Positions 35,448 to 47,500 of a stretch of DNA of 64,000 nucleotides are shown in pieces (position 1 is the first letter of the stretch; every line of letters starts with the position of its first letter). This stretch comes from Antedon mediterranea. Its lineage: Eukaryota > Echinodermata > Crinoidea > Comatulida > Antedonidae. Where the stretch lies: NCBI RefSeq assembly GCF_964355755.1, contig NC_092672.1, positions 7,378,001-7,442,000 of the forward strand, written 5' to 3'. The notes under the pieces were generated by a model that did not search any database, was not told where the DNA came from, and saw nothing but the letters and a program-made list of their open reading frames with translations. The position numbers and the translations under genes were made by a program.

Positions 35448-37491
35448 GATGGCTGCTCTGCAATAAGTTATAATATTAATAATAGTAGTATACTCTGAAT
35501 ACAGAGAATCCCTGTAAACAAGACATCAACAAAACAGTGGCGTATATTACCTACTACAACCAGAAATTTCCAGTTCTCGCCACACTCATTGTGGTCATTG
35601 TTTACTACAATATTTACTACTGTGCTTACTCAAGCGTAAACTTCAAAACATTGTTATCTTATGAAGTGCGCCTTCAATAGCTGCTTGCATAATAGACGAG
35701 TTTATAATATACAGTATATATAAGTGTAACGTTTGTTTATTTAGTGCGTGATATGTTGTTTATGTACGTTACTCTTTGGGTGTGGACCAGCGTAATCCCG
35801 CCGTTATAATGAACGTACTTGCAATACAATAGTTTCGTTTAGTTATTCATTTTTCTTTATTTGATGTATTTAGAGTATACTATTTATGCTATTACTAAGT
35901 AACAAATTTAAAACCGTATCGGTCCGTTTAGAAGTATATATTGAGAGCTTGCTGAATGAATATAGGCCTAAACTAGAGTGGGCCTAGCGTTTTGAATTTA
36001 AACGATACACTATTTAGGTAGACAAATACATTATTGTTGTTAGATTTGATTTCGAAATTCTGAGCCGTTTACGTATGTTCTACAAACGTCGAAAAGTGTC
36101 GGAAAATTGAAAGAAGGTTAGGACTCGGATGATGACTTTTATTGAAATTGGCTACTTTTCGAGATGCGCTTTTTTCAAGAACGTCTGACAATTAACGGTA
36201 ACAGGGTTCAAGTTCTTTTCGTAATCAATACTGTCAATTTGGTGACTTCTATTGCAATATTATAAACTTTCGGAGCTATAAATTCTGTTCTCTATAAACC
36301 AAATGAAAAGCATTAAAAGGCCTCGAGATAGATAGGCTTTTTTTCATGATTACTTTGACTAACTTATAATGAGAGGGGCTTAATTCTTTCGAAATGTCGA
36401 GGGGTTATTAAAGGCATACATGTTGAAAATAATACCTTTGGTGTCTTTAATTAATCACTAAAATTTCTATGTGTAATTAATATCGAAACAATCGTTTATT
36501 TTAGAAACAAATTCATCTAAAAATCAAACCCCGGTCAATGTAGGTAGGTTATGTCATGTTGCTACTACCAGTACCAGTCCTTATTCTTTTGTCAACATAT
36601 CCTGCTTCCGGACAGGAAATAACAATTTGAGGGCAGCACACAGGAAGACTTTATATAAGCAAGTCATTTTGTCTCAAGTGGTCCGTTTTAACCTAGTCTC
36701 CCCTATTGTTTTATTATTATTCTTTAGTTAAAGCGATAAATAGTTGGTTCGATTTTATTTAAATACAATACTTTGGCTCTGATCAAAGATAGTGCCACAC
36801 TATCTTTGCTCTGATGCTGGCGCCCTCAACACCTGTTGATCTATGAACAACTTTTAATCGATCACCCAGTTAAATTTTGACTTCGCTCGCGTAATAAACT
36901 CAGATTGCATACAGCCGACTCAACAACGGACAGCACAGAATTCTAATTAGTATTACCGTATTACTATTACTATTTAGACTGCGATTTTATAGACGTACAA
37001 GGTACAGTACTAAGAATCTTTTTTACTAGTGTGGTTGGTTAATCTGTCAAATATTTATTTAGGTCATTTTATCCCTGCTGTGCCTACAAACGTAAGAATG
37101 GACCGTAACCTCGTAACCTACTGTGAGAATCTTTAAGTTTGAACAGGTAGCGATGGGGTTGGCCCATTCTTATGTTTGTAGGACACAGCAGGGATAGATA
37201 GTTAGTATACTTACTAACTAGGCCTAGTGGAGTGGGACTAGCTACTCGTCTGGCTAAACAACAGAGAGTACATTTCTTTGAATTAAAAAATCTATTCCTT
37301 TTAAACCAACAGGAAATTTGATTATTATTTCAAATAAACCAATAATTATTACTTTATTATAACTAAAAAAAAAATATATATAAATATCAGAAATTATAAT
37401 GTTTTACTTAAATATGAATATGAAAGAAATAAATGTTTATTTGAATTGAATAATTATTAAATAATTCAAGGTAAAAAATATTCAGAAATGT
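35448..37491. other. Spacer between PRODH and decarboxylase copy A
   Basis: Divergent 5' flanks, expected to contain the PRODH promoter (about 35.45-35.8 kb). It holds one palindromic MITE (37070-37196) and a small hairpin at about 36,783-36,810 (aaagatagtgccacactatc). I recognise no gene. Confidence 0.5.
37070..37196. mobile_element. Palindromic MITE with about 30-bp arms
   Basis: tatccctgctgtgcctacaa then acgtaagaatgg at the left; the complement ccattcttatgtttgtagga and cacagcagggata at the right. About 127 bp, non-coding. Confidence 0.75.
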
Positions 37492-38515
37492 ACGGTGGCC
37501 TATAAGTGTCACGGCAACTTTCAAAAAATATCACGGCAACTTTCAAAAAAAGCTACAGCAATTTGAAAAAAGCCACGGCAATTTGAAAAAAGCCACGGCA
37601 AATTAAAAATAAAACATCACGGCAAATTAAAAATAAAACATCGCGGCAATTTAACAAAAATACCACGGCAACTTAAAAATGAAACACCACGGCAAATTAG
37701 TATTGAAACACCACGGCAAATTAGTAATGAAACACCACGGCAAATTACAGAATGCCACGGCGGAAGTGAGTTACCACGGCGGAAGTGAAACCTTGGAATC
37801 TTCGATTTTTTCTGAGGTAAGTAATTATTTGTGCATTGAAGTAAATATTATTATATTAATTTATTATATTTAACTGCTGCATTTACGTGTTTATTGCACT
37901 AGGCCTAGCTATGCCTACTACTAGCCCTAGGCTTAGGCCTACAGTAGTAGCTAGGTCTACTGTAAAAACAACTTGTTATATAAAAAACAGATTACTGTAA
38001 ATATATTAAAACATTGTAGAATGTTATAGGGCCTAGGCCTACCTTGTAATAAGGCCTGGTCTAGCCCGGCCTAGAAAGTTCAAGAAGAGTGCAATAATAA
38101 ACACGTAAACTGCTGCAGTTTAATAAATTAATATAATATTTACATCAATGCACAAACTATTACTTACCTCAGAAAAAATCGAAGATTCCAAAGGTTTCAC
38201 TTCCGCCGTGGTAACTCACTTCCGCCGTGGCATTCTGTAATTTGCCGTGGTGTTTCACTATTAATTTGCCGTGGTGTTTCAATACTAATTTGCCGTGGTG
38301 TTTCATTTTTAAGTTGCCGTGGTATTTTTGTTAAATTGCTGCGATGTTTTATTTTTAATTTGCCGTGATGTTTTATTTTTAATTTGCCGTGGCTTTTTTC
38401 AAATTGCCGTGGCTTTTTTCAAATTGCCGTGGCTTTTTTCAAATTGCCGTGGCTTTTTTTGAAAAAATTGCCGTGATATTTTTTGAAAGTTGCCGTGACA
38501 CTTATAGGCCACCGT
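37492..38515. mobile_element. 1,024-bp foldback element with tandem-repeat arms and 8-bp target duplication
   Basis: Starts ACGGTGGCCTATAAGTGTCA and ends TGACACTTATAGGCCACCGT. It is flanked by exact copies of AGAAATGT (37484-37491 and 38516-38523). Each arm is about 410 bp and consists mainly of repeated words of the form (c)cacggcaa plus an A/T filler. The arms then include two 'ccacggcggaagtga' units and a unique segment reaching 'tttacgtgtttattgcact'. The loop is about 37,908-38,095 and is rich in taggcct. The left arm lacks one or two units present in the right arm. It is located 48 bp upstream of the copy A ATG. No transposase. The 8-bp duplication fits hAT- or P-like integration; the tandem-repeat arms recall foldback elements. 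Confidence 0.9.
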
Positions 38516-38563
38516 AGAAATGTTTTCCTCCTAATAACTAATTAATGATTTAAATAGGTAAAC

Positions 38564-41500
38564 ATGGCAGAAACAAAAGAGTTTCGAGAGCAGGGTAAAG
38601 AAATGGTTGAATACATAGCTGGTTACATAGATACGATTGAAAAAAGACCACCGTTAGCACAAGTAGAACCTGGTTATCTCAGCAAACTGATCCCAAATGC
38701 AGCGCCACAAAAACCAGACAAATGGGAAGATATTATGAAAGATGTCGAGAAAGTCATTATGCCTGGTGTAAGTATCAAAATAATTCGTTTTTCTCTATAA
38801 ACGAGTATAATATTTTATTTAAATAAATAGAAAATAAAACATGTTTTTTATTCATTGAATTAAAAACGATTTGTTGAAAGATTGAACCTTCAATTTAGCA
38901 GTGGAACAGTCAATCTTTCAACTCATTACATTCTCCCTCATATTCAACTCAACAACTCATTGTTAAGTTGAATTCAAGTGATCGTGGAACCAATTAAGAT
39001 TTCTATTCAAAAACATTGACGTTATTATTCTATGCACAGCGTCTTCAAACAATAAACCATGCCTTCTAATATCCCCTTCAATCGTTTAGATGCAATCCTT
39101 AATTACACAGTATTCATTTTACGCATAAAGTCAGATGATTAGAATTGTCAGCGTTCCTACTATTACTTTATGTAAGTAAAAGGTCAATGACGTCATCCAT
39201 TTATATTGTTTTGTCTTGTTAACATGCTAGCCTATCTGATTGCTATGCTCACGTCATGCTTTCATGATAAATGTTAATAATTAATAATAAAATAAAGTTT
39301 AAGCAGTTTTTCAACAAAGCTGTATGACAAATTAAAAATATTTTTTAAAATTGAATCTCAATAATTGAAGTTCAACATTTTGATTGTTTCAGTATATATA
39401 TTAATAATATTTAACTAAATAACATATGTTTAAATGATATGATTTGGATTCTTTTCTAAACTTGCAACAATTTAAAATCTATGTTGAGTTACAAGCCCTT
39501 TTCTATATGTCACAAAATATTAGCTTAAAGTGGAGGTGCTCCCAAAAAAATTCCAAATTTTTATTTTATTCAGTTCTAATAAACATTTACTTTCATCTAA
39601 ATTAAGGTATTTTTTTAATTTGTTGTATGCTGCATGGTTATTCTGAAAAACATCAAAAAATGCCATCTGGGGGGATAGTTCAAATTACAAACCTTTTTCA
39701 CTATTCATTTGCCTGTAAATTGAAAAAAAAAACGATGCGTTTTCAAAAAATCCTTAAAAATATATGTAAGTTCCAGAAATATTTTATACATATATGTTTT
39801 CAGATTCTTCGGAAGCCGAATTTTTCATTCCCGATGTGTTTTTAAGGGCTTGACCAATTCATTTTTGCGTAATTAACGTAATTAAAAAAACTACCCACTT
39901 GACCCAAGTGGGTAATTTTTACTTTCTAGGGAGTCAATCAATTTTGTGCATGCGCGACCTTTCGGCTTTCTTTACTTTCTCTCGCTACTCTCGATCTTCC
40001 TCGCGCTAGACTCAATCGATCTGCTCGACTCGATAAACTAGGATATAAAATACATACATACGATTAAGATCTTTTAATTTTATTAATTTATTAAAGATAT
40101 TGTCCCCCTGAAAATTTATTTGTGGCAATTTTTTTTTCTTGAATATGCCATTTTAACATCACATATACGGTAATAGTTATTCAGTTTTACCAAAAATTGG
40201 ATTGAAAACTGTAATTTAAAGCACAAATTAGTGAAATTGGCAGCCAATGGGTTTTTGGTTGAATTTAACTGATTATTTTGATTTTGATTTAAGTGCATGA
40301 AAACATTTTTTTTTCTACTGAAGTGATTAACTTGTTTGGGGGAAATAATACATTTTTACTAATGCAATGTTTTCTCACATGCAGGTTACCCATTGGCATA
40401 GCCCTCATTTCCATGCTTATTTTCCAACTGGCAACTCATTTCCAGCCATCCTTGGAGATATGCTGAGTGATGTCATCGGCTGCATTGGTTTTACTTGGGT
40501 AAGATATATAAGATGAGTGAGTTGCACGACTCACGAAACAAGCCTGTAGAGACCAAACTGTAGTTTTTACTTCTTTTCCAGACTTAACGTATATTTTAGC
40601 TCTACTTTACCATATTGAGCACTTTTTAGACGGTTACATTGAACCGAACATTTATATATAATATATATATAATTACATTAGGCATAGAACATTCATTCTG
40701 AACTGCCCGGTGATATACTGAAATTTAATTAATTTGGAATGATAAGATGAGGAAATCTGTGAGAATGAGAAAAAGTCGCCCCAACCAAGATTCAAGACCA
40801 AGACCTCCTGCTTGATATGCAGATGTCCTAACCATTAGACCACTGGGGCTTTCATGGTATAGTTCAAACCCAATTGGATAGTGACTATATACAAACCACA
40901 TTTTCAGACTTTCAGAGATTGAAATTAATTCCTCTAGAAGCCTCTATAACATTAACATTCGACTTGAAAAACATCTTCACTCTAATTTATAATATTTATT
41001 CATAATTTAAAATAAATCATTATAATCACAATTGAGTTTGTAATACCATTGAAGAATATATTTTAAAAATATTTTGTATGCATAATATTGATATTTTAAT
41101 TATTGGTCTCTCGCGGAAAGCCACCTTCTGCGGCTGATCCGTTTGTGTCGTGGGGGTGGCTACTCCAGATATATTATCTGCAGTGTTGTATATTCCAATG
41201 ATTGGTGGTAAAAAAAGAAATATGAAAACACATGCGGTAGCTTATATTGTTGTAAAATATTACTGTAAGCCATATAATGCCAATAAACGTGCACCAGCAG
41301 AAACAGTAGCGTTCAGATAATGACAAATTATAATATAGATTATAATTAGTACAAACTATTTTTATTTTTATTTATATTTTTTTATATTTTTTTAAAAAAA
41401 CCAGAAACAACAGCAGAAACAAATCCGCCACTTATTTATTTATTTATTTTATTTATTTGTTCTTTCTTTAAACTGAAATACACTTTCAATACAAATTTAC

Positions 41501-44500
41501 TGATTTCCAAAGTGGTTCAGTAAACATATTTACAACAAAAATAAAATATAAAAGAAAAACAAAAAGAAAGAAAACAGATATAAAACTATTTACAATTGTG
41601 AAGGCAAAAAGGTTAATACATATATGATTTCTATAGTGAAGATTTAAAAGTTGCCAAAGACATATTATGGAGTTCTGATTTTATGTTATTTGGTAGAGAA
41701 TTCCATAATTTAGTTGATCTATAAACAAAAGTTCTTTTACCCTGAGAGTTATTCCATAACGGAATAGATAAATCATTATTACTTTGGGAGCGAGTGCATT
41801 TATTATGGTTATCTACAGTAAATTGAAATAATATTGTTAAGTATCTTGGAGCTATTTCTTTTAAACATTTAAATAGCATTATAAGAATATTTTCATTCCA
41901 TTTTTCTGTAAGTCTACTCCATCCAAGAGTATTTAAGATATCATTAATAGGGGTATACATGTCTACTGATAACAATATTCTACCTAATCGGTTGATTAAA
42001 ACCTGAAGAGAATCTGAAAAACTTACAGCTTGGTTTAACATATACAAAACAATTACAACAACTTTTCTTTAATTTCCTTTATAATAACTATTATTCTTTT
42101 TAAATACTTCCTAGCTATAAATCATGAGGCATTTAGTATAGATGGCATGCTTTTTTCTGCTATTTTCTCTATGGCAGGAATTAAATTTATTGAATTTTTT
42201 AAAAAGGTAACTAATTGAATCTTTAATGAATTATTACTACGATGCTGAACTTGAAATTGGCAACTGTAACTGATAGTTGACAATGTGTTGATAAAACATG
42301 ATTATAAATTATTGTATAAGATTTCCATTTTTGTACAGCGCTTTGGTCTCTGGGAAAAGCACTCGTTTATAAAATTGTGTATATTTTCCATTTATGGCAG
42401 ATTGCCAGCCCTGCTTGCACAGAGCTTGAAACGATTGTGATGGATTGGTTAGGTAAAGCAGTAGGTCTACCTGAGGAATTCCTGGCAGAGGGTAATGGAA
42501 AAGGTGGAGGAGTAATACAGGTAATTGGCCCTTTATAGCAAAGTTAATAAAGGTAAATATTTTTATTAATGGTGACATTAATCTAAAATAAGTTGTCGTT
42601 CATTTTGCAGGGTACAGCAAGCGAAGCAACATTAGTGGCATTTTTAGCTGCCAAAATGAAAAGAATACGTAAGGAACTTGAATCACAGCCTGATAAAGAC
42701 CAGTATGATATTTTGCCAAAGTTGGTGGCATATACTTCAGATCAGGTACAGTCTCTTCAAAACCACACATATTGTATTGCTAAGAAATTTAACAATTGTG
42801 ATTTTCATTGGTTTTTTTTTTGGATAATAGTGATTAGATTCAGTTTGAGTTCACAGTTGTTAAAAATTGCCATTGCGTATAGCGTTTGTTTTTTTGTATT
42901 CTAACATCTGTGGCCGGTCATTGAGGCGTGAGGAAGGTTCAATTGTAAACCTGTTTAGGTCAGTTCGTGTGAAAAGGCAGAATATTCTTTAATATTATAA
43001 GTACAATAGACATTCCACCAGTCAAGGTTTCTTACTCTTTTCTTAAAAGTACAAATTTTATTGGACTGATTGTTCTCCTAATCCTACTTTTAATGCTTTT
43101 GTTAGACATTTCAGAAATTTACCATTTGTGTTTTATCAACCATATTTGTTATTTAAAAATGGAAAAAAAAATCACATTATTGTTTCCACAGACATTTTCA
43201 AACTATTAAATTAATGATTTCACAGACATTTCCTAATTAATGATGTAATGTAGCATGCTAAGTGTGGTGCAAAGGTATCATAGTACAGTAATTTAATAAA
43301 GTAAATTAATTTAGTGCATTAATTATTGTGAAACTCGTAATTCTCATTTCTTCAATGTACTGTACAGTGTATTCTTCAATGTATATATACAGTATCTTCT
43401 TGTAGCATGCTAACTGTGGTGCTATGAAGGTTTCATAGTACTGTAGTTTATTGTTATGTAGCGTGGTAGTGCATTATTGTTTACAGTGTACAGTATTTCA
43501 TAGGTTTCATTATATTTCAGGCACATTCATCAGTCATGCGAGCATCTTTGATTGCCTCAATCCGAATGAGAAGTTTACCGTCAGATGAAGAAAATGCACT
43601 ACGAGGGAATGTTTTACAGAAAGCCATAGAAGAGGATAAAGCAAAAGGGTTAATACCATTTTTTGTAAGTGTATATCTTCAGTTGTAATTGAAGTAGTTT
43701 GTAAGTTAAATAATTATGTTTTTTTTAGTGTGTTTATCTATTTAAAGATGTATTGTCTCCCTGAAAAATAATTCTTACAATTTGTGTTGTTGAATATGCC
43801 ATTTTAATGTCACATAATAGTTATTCACTTTGACCAAGAATTGGATCTAAACACAATTTATTTACCTGAAAAAACTGTCATTTTATAAGTGAAAACATTA
43901 TTTTATTTCATTTTTTTTTCTATGGAAGTGATTAACTTTATTAAAAATACAAATGACCTATTTAAAGATTTAATTAATCTTCATTGTTCATGTTTTTGGG
44001 GGACAATACATCTTTAATATCATTTTAGACTCTCACTCTCAAGGCTCCTTAATGTGGGTGTTTCCCTTAATTGAGGTGTTCCCCTGAATTGGGGTGTGCA
44101 CCCTAAGTTGTGGTTGACTGTAGTGTCAAAACATATTTCCCATTCAATTCATGTCTTGAAAGTGTCTTCTTAATAATTAAAAGTGTCCTATCAGGAGTCT
44201 TCCCAAATAAGGACTTCTACTGTATTAGAAAGTCGATTAGAATTGAAACAGTACAAGTACATATATACTGTAGTAGTTGTGTATTTACTTTCAATTTAAT
44301 TTATTCATAAGCTATATTACTGTATTTGTGAGTTACATAAGAAATAAATAAGTACACTCTTAAATTTTGCTTGTTTAGGTTTGTGCTACTCTAGGAACCA
44401 CAGCGTTCTGTGCCTTTGATAACTTAACAGAACTCGGACAAATATGTGAGTAATGAATTAATTGTCGGTTGGTACTGCAACTTTTTGTTGGATGTTTTCG

Positions 44501-47500
44501 TGAGAATATTAAATGTTTAATATTGTATAACTGCATATATAACATGATGAGCCATGGCGACTAATCACGTCCAGTTGTGTTGGTTAAGATTTAATAATAA
44601 GATAAAGACCAGTCATATTTCCTTAAAATTATATTGAAAAATATTGTGTCATTTTTATTTATTTAAAAAAAAATGTATACGCATCCAGCAGCAAGCAACT
44701 CTCCAATTACAGGATCGATAAACTATTTTATAATTTATTGCCTTTAAAGTTATAAACTTATTTCTTATAATTACAAAGCAAACAACCCTAAATTATTTAT
44801 ATAGGTTTAATTTATGGAGTACAATTTGTTTATAATAAATGTATATATATATATATATCTTTATATAGGTTTAATTTATAGAGTACAATTTGTTTATAAT
44901 AAATGTATATATATATATATATATATCTTTATATAGGTTTAATTTATAGAGTACAATTTGTTTATAATAAATGTATATATATATATATATATCTTTTCCC
45001 GTCTTAAGTTTGACAGGTGTCAAAGTACTGTAAACTGTCTTAATACTATTATTCTCAGAATTGTTTTCCCTGAAAAGAAATTAGGAACAATTGATCCATG
45101 CGATCCATTCTTTTAATTATGGTTGTGTTTGTTGATAGGTGAGAAAGAGAACATATGGATGCATGTAGATGCTGCATACGCAGGCACAGCTTTTCTATGT
45201 CCGGAATTTAGATATCTACTGAAAGGTGTCAAAGTAAGTCAACTTTATGGCAAGTATGTTTCTGTAGACTATATGTGAACTTGTAACCATGTGAAATGAC
45301 TGCATTTTACCAAATATTTATTTACTTTAATTATTAAAGTTTCTGCAAAATACAGATAAAAAGTCAATACTGTACAAGAAAAACAGCTGTTAATTTATTA
45401 TTATTATTATTAATATCAAGTATATAAAACCTCTTGTCAGACAGACAATTAACCAATCTTGAATAATACCTGTAAATTTATTTAAAAAAACAGTTATCTT
45501 CATAGCAATCAAATCATCAATGGTTAATAATTAATGAAATTTAGAATGATAATTGCTAATTAAATGATTGAATGATCAAGACAAAAACCAAAATGTCTTG
45601 TTTACTCCAGCAGTTTGTCGTCTGCACATTAATATGTGTGGTCCAGTTTATAAAGTCATGTAATAAAAAATAGCAACGACAGAAATTACTGTACATTTTT
45701 TTTATCGTTTTTAAATCAAGATGTTTCTAAAATAGATATATAGATTTTGTTAAATTTTTAGCTCAGCATTCTTTATATCTATTATTCCCTGTCTACACTA
45801 TCAAACTTTATGTGACAAAAAATGATTTGCCCATATATTAATGTTTTATCACCACCATATTTGGGCATATCACACTTTTTTGTAGACAGAGCTTTAATAA
45901 AATAAATAATAAAGTTCATGTATTACTGTATTAAAAATGTTTCCAGTTTCAAGAGAGTTATAATAGAGAGATTCCAATTTGCGATGATTTAAGATCTGTG
46001 TATCATTGCATGAACCAAAAAACTACAAAAACTGTGTCAAGGAAGAGAATGCAAATCCCATCTTCTCTGCATATTGAAAATCAAAGACACAAACTATGGG
46101 CCCAAATTTGGGCATCGGGTTGAAAGGCCGCTGGGTGATCATCAGCCCTCCAAGTAAATTACAATGCAATTACCACAGGTCGATATTCTTAAAAATTGTC
46201 TTACCTCAGCCCCAACCACAGTGGAGCTGAGGTGGCAGACTATGTTAGTCCAGCTTGGTAGTCCCGGGAAACAGACGTTGGGCCGCAAAATAAAAATACA
46301 TTACAGATATATTCTAATCTCAATCTGATATGATGATTCTCTGATTATTCAATTTACACTATGTGATTATAAAACACATACATATACATTCTATTGTATG
46401 GTATGAGACCTGGTATATACAACCATTTTATTTTGTTTTCATGCAAAGTGTCATTTTATTAGAACAGCACAGTCACCACTTTATTACAACAGCACAGTCA
46501 TGCTACCCCTTAAGTGTGTAATTAAGTATGGCATGCTTGTTAAAAATTAATTGAATGCTTCCTTTCCCTGCCAAGAACCATGTGTTGACAGCTTGTTCAC
46601 TGCAGGCCTAAGCCTATTGTTTCTAGATATCTTTGATTGGTCATGGAAAACGATGGTGGTAACAACTATAAATGCCTCTAATATAATAATTAATATTAAT
46701 TAATCATTTCTTCAACACAGGAGGTGTTGAAACATATGTTTAAGTATCACTGTGTTAATAACTTATGCCATGTCAGTCATTGTAACATTAACAATTAAAA
46801 GTATACTTATATATTTTAACAAGGTCTGTTACATAATATAACAAAAGAACTCTATTTGAATTAGTCAGAATCAATATGCCATAAAGTCAGCGGTGTCAAT
46901 CAATGTATCAATTAAATTGTCAATGTGTTAAATTAAAATGAATTACGTGCTTAACTACCTTTTATAATTCAACATGCTATTACAATTGTGTGTTGTGTTT
47001 GAAAGAAGTATGTGTTTTATAACTTTGAAGTGACTACATGTAGAGATAATTTAATTACCAAAAATACTACTTGGACACATCCAAAAATAGAAAAAAAGTA
47101 GGCCTATATCCTATAACTGTGTAGACAGGCACCACAGACCTGTTAGCAAACTTTGCGTTTGCAAGCAATAGTTTGGTGTAGACTAGGCTTGAGTATCTTT
47201 CAAGATAGCACAAAATGTGCAGGCCTAACATAATGGAGTCTTTTTCAATTTTAAAGCAACTGGAACGTGTGACACAGGGCTAAAAGATGTTGCTGGTTCG
47301 AATATCAACCTATAGTGTCACTAAATTATTTGTACCATTGCACTCGTAAACATTCATTATTTTTATACTATATAACATGCATTATTTGTATTATAGTATG
47401 CCACTTCCTTCAACTTTAACCCTCACAAGTGGATGAGAATAAACTTTGATTGTTCTGCAATGTGGGTAAAAGACGAGGATGATCTGGTGCACGCATTCCA

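Noticed and set aside
37679-37873. Open frame with KHHGKL repeats
   Set aside because: Translation of the CCACGGCAAATTA-type repeats in the foldback arm. No sign of selection for protein.
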